Below are positions 58,657 through 64,000 of a stretch of 64,000 nt of DNA, in pieces. The stretch spans positions 39,469,544 through 39,533,543 of the forward strand of contig CM035808.1 of assembly GCA_020466095.1 (NCBI GenBank). The letters run 5' to 3'. The notes under the pieces were generated by a model. That model saw only the letters and a list, made by a program, of their open reading frames with translations. It did not search any database and was not told the DNA's origin. Positions within the stretch are counted from its first letter, which is position 1. The number at the start of each line of letters is the position of its first letter. The position numbers were made by a program, and so were the translations under genes. The stretch is from Chlorops oryzae. Its lineage: Eukaryota; Arthropoda; Insecta; Diptera; Chloropidae.

Positions 58657-59109
58657 AACAATAAACGACTTGTTATAATCGACGCCATTGTTCTTTAACT
58701 AAAGAAAATTAAAATAGCAAAAACTCCAGTTTCAAAAGTTTTCTTTACCCAATTTACAAAATTTCATTTAAATATTTAAGCATTATAAATTTTTTTATTT
58801 TTTCTTCATTTTTATACAAAGAATTGTTCTTTTAATATTATAGATATTATTATTTTATAAAAATTAGTCGGACTAGTGGCGCTAATGAACCCGAATTCCC
58901 AAATGCTGTACCCTATTGTAATCTGAGGCAATGCATAAATTAAACATCAACAAAATATTTAAATAATATTAAGCTCACAATCTCGAAGAACTCTGAACGA
59001 ATTTTAGGAAAAAGAATTTATTTTTCACACCATATTCCCAAGAATATGTAAAACGCAAATGAATTCTACGCCAAAGAATAAAACGCAAAAGCTTCAATTA
59101 ACTTTCAAA
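58657..59109. other. Non-coding stretch
   Basis: Nothing recognisable. Confidence 0.4.
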
Positions 59110-60030
59110 TACAGTAGTGGCGAAAAAATTGCCCACCCTTTAGTCACCACATCTAGCAAAATCTCAACATGAAACATTTTCTATTAAATTGAACACACCA
59201 ATGCAACTTTGTTGGGTGGCAAAGCCCTTTTGTATAGCCCATCGACGACAATGCCAATGCGTGCCGATGAATGATGATGATTATTAAGATTGCTAGAACG
59301 ACGATAAATTCCACCAAAATAAAAATCCAAACAAACGCACACTTGACATTCGGGTGTCGACCAGCAAACAACGTAACGTGAAATATTCGCGGGAAAACGC
59401 GATAACCAAACGAAACGAAACGGATCAGATCGAGTTAAGACGGACATAAATATTTGCGCCTTTTTGATGAATTAATTATATGCTAATTTAGCCGTGAAAA
59501 GGCTCATTGCAAGATTTCTTTATATGCCACCTTTGAGATTTGGTATCAAGTGCGGTGTGAGAGGAAAAATAAAGTTTGAAGGAAATTATCAAATTGAAAA
59601 AATTACTATAAAAATTAAATTATCAAATCAAAGGAATAACTATAAATTGAATTCCAAAAATAAATTAGAAAAAATTAAACAAACAAAAAAAAAGTTTTTG
59701 TGATTTAAAAATAAGTTGATGCAGCTGCTGTTTCGATTTCGACAGACGAAGACGTGGACGTTGATCGAATGTTTTGCCCGGATCCATTTGACATTAGAAA
59801 AACAGTGCAATCCGTCGTTTCCCCCAAGCATTGATGTGGGGCATAAACAATTCACTTCACGTCTTTATGATTTCCTTTTCTACTATTTATCATGGACTAC
59901 CGCATTGCATTTTGCCTGTAGTGACGTGTAAATTTTTTGGTATAATTTTTTGAGGAAATTCGGAAAATTCTTATGCCACGTAAGTTTCCTTTCATCTCTT
60001 AATTCCAATTTAAAAATAAAAATAAATACC
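59110..60030 (+). other. Paralogous non-coding block A' (candidate 5' exon)
   Basis: Partner of 8870-9750. Strongest similarity is at 59322-59420 (AAAATCCAAACAAACGCACA, CCAGCAAACAACG, TTCGCGGGAAAA) and at the possible splice donor CCAC|GTAAGTTTCC with GT at 59980-59981. No conserved protein frame. Confidence 0.45.
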
Positions 60031-61799
60031 GACAAAATTTCCATCGTTAAAGTTCAGTGTTTTGTATGGAAATTTCTGAATAAATTGAGAAAACTCTATC
60101 AGTAAGTTCACCGAAAGATCAAAGTGCAAAACAAAAGTTTAAGAGCTTTCGTGAAAAGGTGAGGGGCACCTTTGATGTGGGCAGCACCAGTGGATATTCC
60201 ACGATCTTGAAGGAAAATAGATGAGTTCACATAAAAATGAGGTTGTTGTTTTGAAGAGTTGAAATCATTTCAGGATATTAAAATGTGTGAAAAATTTAAC
60301 TTGCGAGAAGTATTCTTTATCGAAAAATTTCAAGTGTATTAGGAAATCCCAGATCCATAAATCTTAGTTCTTTCTGTAATGAAAGTTATAGCAATGAAAG
60401 GAGATATTTCAGCTTTCAATTTTTAACATTCTTGAGAGTCATTGTATATTCAAGAATTTGACTCTTAGCAAAATATTTCTAAATTTATCGAAGTGGAAAT
60501 TTATGTGCTTAAGGATGCCCATAGATAAACTATTGAAAGTCACTGCACTTCATCCTTTAATTCAGAATGTAAATTCCATCAATAAAAATAGTTTCCTCCA
60601 GGGCATATCCCTTAGTGCCACGTACCCCATTGTAGCCCACTACGATTCTGAAATGAAAATTTCCAATATCGAAGTACATCGAACTTTGCTAAAGCGTCAA
60701 CAAATTCAATTTCTATATTTCAACTTCTTTCATTCGCAGTCGCATTATTCAATTTGTTTACATCTCTCTAGGGTGAGAAAGATGTTTATCCATTGCGAAC
60801 ACAAATGGATATATGTTCATAGAAGTGTTGTATGTTTTCTCCCCTATACTCCACTTATTCCAGATTTTTAGGGAACATCTCCCACGATGTCTTAAAACAA
60901 AGCCAATATTCTCTTAAATTTGATATTGAAATCTTCATAAAATAAAAACATGTTTCATTAAAATTTTAGGACTTTTCTCCTCTAAGTCTCCGCTAAGGAC
61001 CAGAAATGTCCCATTATTAACAGGAGATTCCCCTAAACTGGTAACAGTGCTTCACTCTTTCCTCAATTTAGTTTAAGGATGACAAAAAATTTTTTTTTCA
61101 ATTTACGATTATTTTGTATTATTAATTTGAAGAACTCTCTTCATTTAAAACCTTAAAGGATAAATGATACGAATGGTTTTATTGAAACATTGTAGTTTGC
61201 TTAATCACTTTTAGTTCGAGATATAATTTTTTCCCATGATTAATTAATTAAAAGTCATCACACCTTTTCCAAATGCAAATGATTGAGTGGCTTATTAATA
61301 AAGGCAGTACAGAACCCTCCTTCTTCTTGCATTTACAAGAGCATCCCTGGACTTTTATCCCTGCCCTGAAGTTCAGCAATAAGTTATTGTGATGAAATCA
61401 TAAATATGACATTGGGAAATATGAGAGAGAAAAATATGTTAAGCAATAAATTATGAGCAGAACTGATTTTTATAAATTACTATAGAGTCTGATGCCGATT
61501 TTAAAGCACTGGAAAATAAGCTCTCAATTAACGGATTTTTTAGTCGAAGAGTTTAGTTTGTTACAAATAAACAATCATATAAAGGACATCCTTGGAGTCA
61601 AAAGATATTAATCTTTTTTTATTTTTCTTAATTCGTCCAATGGGTCCTTTTTTTCTCTCTAGACGAATTCAATTTGAGCTTTTTTAGTATTTAAACAATA
61701 ATTTCATTTAGTTCTAAGCAATTGAATTTCATTATGAAATAATTTCATTTATATATATGTTTGTCCTTCACATCAAAAGTGTAGTGGGAGTTCTTTTGA
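60031..61799. other. Non-coding stretch, possibly intronic
   Basis: A 137-codon frame (60458-60871) begins with a non-ATG triplet and has no domain or codon bias that I can see, so I do not call it a gene. Confidence 0.45.
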
Positions 61800-62010
61800 A
61801 AGAAAGACGTCAAGACGTAGTGTCATCATCGTACATCACAGTTCATTTACTGACAAAGCCGTCAAGCGAGATAAAATAACGAATTATTTCTCAACAAGTG
61901 AACCTTCCTACCCAACACGCGAGGCAAACTTTTAATAAAGAAATTTGTTACTAAAACTTTAAGGACTTGAAGGAGCAGAAAATACTTTTGACACTATTCA
62001 AAGTTATCAT
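61800..62010 (+). other. Paralogous non-coding block B'
   Basis: Partner of 46330-46520. Shared words in order include CCGTCAAGCGAGATAAAATA, ACGAATTATTT, CTCAACAA, ACCCAACACG and TTTAATAAAG. Confidence 0.5.
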
Positions 62011-62580
62011 CAGAAGGATTTCAAGAATTCATTTAACCCATTAGTTAAAAGAGTTAGTTTTAAGGCCATCATTTTTTCCATCAAAAAATATATACACAGC
62101 CAAAAGGGGAAGATTTAACTGCCAACTTCGAAAGAAGGCTTCAGCAATGATTGGATTAAATGAAGCGGAATGGTATTTAAATATTCTCGAACTGAGAGGG
62201 ACATAACTACATATATGTAAGTTCAACGTTCATATTGAAAAAATAAATTCAATAGAGGTGGCATAAAAAAATGTTCCTGAAGGATCTGCCAGCATGTGTC
62301 ACATTGTACGGAGCTTTTGGATGGTTTTTTTTTCACCTCACAACATTTATTAAGAGCTATTTTTTTTATCGTTTTTTATGCCATGAATTGAAAGTGAACG
62401 ATTAATAATGATAGCCATGCGAGATATCTCAAATTGAACAACGAGCAAGCGATGGAGGAGAAAGGGAAAAAAGAGAACAACAGAACTGACAATAGGTGCA
62501 CTGCAACTAAATTACTTCATTGCCAATATGTACAGAAATTATTGTTTTTCCATTTATCCTTTTGAGGGTACTTTCTCGCA

Positions 62581-62630
<50 letters not shown>

Positions 62631-64000
62631 TCTTTCTCTGTAATTGATTGTTTCTTTCGCCTACTAAACCGGCTATTCAATTATTCGTAGCCTTTTTTTC
62701 CCCTGACTAATCTAAATTTTATGATGTTGCTTGCTTTGATAAAAGGTCCTTGTACTCTTCGATTTTTCTTTGTTTGTTTGTCATTTAGATTAATTTGATG
62801 GGAGGACCATTAAGCTATCATATCGAACACAATTAAAGGAAGCACGTACAAAGTTTAATCAGAGTTCATTCGCGCTAGAAATTCTGTGAAAGGGGATATT
62901 TACACCGGTAATGGAAATTTTTTTGCTGTATGACTTATTTATAATTAAAACCCATTTGGATTTTTCTAGCAACTTGGGTTCAAAATTGCCTATAACACTG
63001 GTTTACAAAATTTTGGATTTTCGCTTGGTGATTATGCCGTACTCGAGTTCGTTAACATGATATGCCATAAGTCCTTTATTTCTCAACTAATTTTGAAAAA
63101 ATAAAACTTCTCTATATTCCAAAAAACAGTCATTTATATAAAAACAAAGAATTAAATTATAAAAAAATTTTGTGCTCGAAAATCTAAACTGAAAAACAAG
63201 TCTTAAAAGTTAATTTTCTGCTACTTCAACAATCTTTTGTTCAAATACTAAACCACCGATTGCAACAAAGGATATCTTATTTTAAAGGTTAGAAATTTTA
63301 CTGTTTAATTATGCATATTTATTTTATTATATTATGTATAGCTCTTGAGATGTTAGGCAAAATATATTATGCTTTGGAAAAGTGAATGTCATCCTAGCGA
63401 ACAGCGACCCGGATTATTTCGACGAATCTGCATATTTTTTGTGATCCAGTGAAAAACAGAAGCACGAAAACCAGTTCAAATGTCGACAGTCCAAACAGCT
63501 CAAAAATTTTCTTTAAAAATTAATAATATTTACGTTCAACATTCTAAGTGCATTCGCAACTCATTCCTATCCATTTTAGTTAAAGAGTTATTGACGTCAG
63601 TGAAGAGCAACAAATGACTTCGTTGGAAATCACACCAACCTTCAGAAAATAATATTTGTCTTCCTTTCACATTATTAGCACCAATTTTTTCCCCCCTAAT
63701 TGGGTGTTAATTATAAAAATTTTGAATTTTTCGGTTTCTAGCTTAAAGTGAGAGGCTTGGAATGGACAAAAATATTTTCAAATTAAAGGCACAAAGAAGT
63801 ATATAATTATTCCTTTCTCCCAAAATAATTTCCATAGAGAATACCCAAAATATATTTAAATAGATAAGCACCACGTTTTCGCACATCAAGTCACGTTATT
63901 TAGGTTAATTTAGTAGGCACAATTAATCATACAAAACGAACATGGAAACCATAGGACTTCAACCCTGTATTTAGCACATTCTGAAGCATTTAATTGCATG
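62011..64000. other. Non-coding stretch
   Basis: No gene or bounded element recognised to the window end, apart from the 47-T run. Confidence 0.45.
62583..62629. repeat. Poly(T) run of 47
   Basis: An uninterrupted run of 47 T. It could be an A-tail of a minus-strand insertion, but the flanks carry no recognisable retroposon. The length may be inexact because of sequencing. Confidence 0.9.

Noticed and set aside
60458..60871. 137-codon plus-strand frame
   Set aside because: Starts with a non-ATG triplet, no recognisable domain, no homologue pattern or splice context; probably chance.

Overview
The window is AT-rich eukaryotic DNA with no bacterial features. I read it as intergenic or intronic DNA of a higher (cyclorrhaphan) fly. 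The reasons are the short 62-base intron fit in the only host-like gene, several fly-type dispersed repeats with (GTCY)n tracts of the DINE-1/mini-me kind, two mellifera-type mariners and a Ty3/gypsy element primed by tRNA-Lys. No complete host protein-coding gene is visible. Species cannot be decided from the sequence.

Layout. 1-9 kb: non-coding DNA with small terminal-inverted-repeat (TIR) elements (1207-1579, 2149-3207, 4510-5187) and a decayed tandem repeat (7775-8700). 8.87-9.75 kb: a block whose paralogue lies at 59.11-60.03 kb; both end in a GTAAGT splice-donor-like site, so they look like 5' exon/promoter regions of duplicated genes. 10-14.6 kb: a DINE-like repeat, a 445-base tandem duplication carrying perfect palindromes, fold-back elements and the 3' tail of a jockey-like LINE. 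17.4-18.2 kb: a TIR element carrying tRNA-like modules. 23.7-36.7 kb: a 13-kb, young, minus-strand gypsy retrotransposon with 2.9-kb LTRs. Its Gag begins with a RING-H2 finger. gag and pol overlap in the -1 frame at a GGGAAAC slippery heptamer followed, 8 bases on, by a possible pseudoknot. Its left LTR has been split by a Harbinger-like element that itself holds a DINE-like repeat.

38.8-41.1 kb: a 2.3-kb unit bounded by inverted repeats and TA duplications encloses a broken, intron-containing gene with a SAM-like N-terminus, perhaps a captured host gene. Two mariners (41.3-42.6 and 55.4-56.7 kb) have reciprocal defects: the first has an intact transposase but a lost left end, the second intact ends but a frameshifted transposase. 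44.8-58.7 kb: more DINE-like copies, a hAT MITE with a perfect 8-base duplication, pogo-like and piggyBac-like MITEs, and further TIR elements with tRNA-like modules. A second paralogous non-coding block pair lies at 46.33-46.52 and 61.80-62.01 kb.

How the parts work together: the gypsy gag and pol form one expression unit (Gag, and Gag-Pol by frameshifting). The mariner pair is a possible autonomous/non-autonomous couple. The remaining elements are non-coding passengers. The most unusual items are the RING-Gag gypsy, the TIR-bounded SAM-like gene, and the TIR elements with paired tRNA-like modules.
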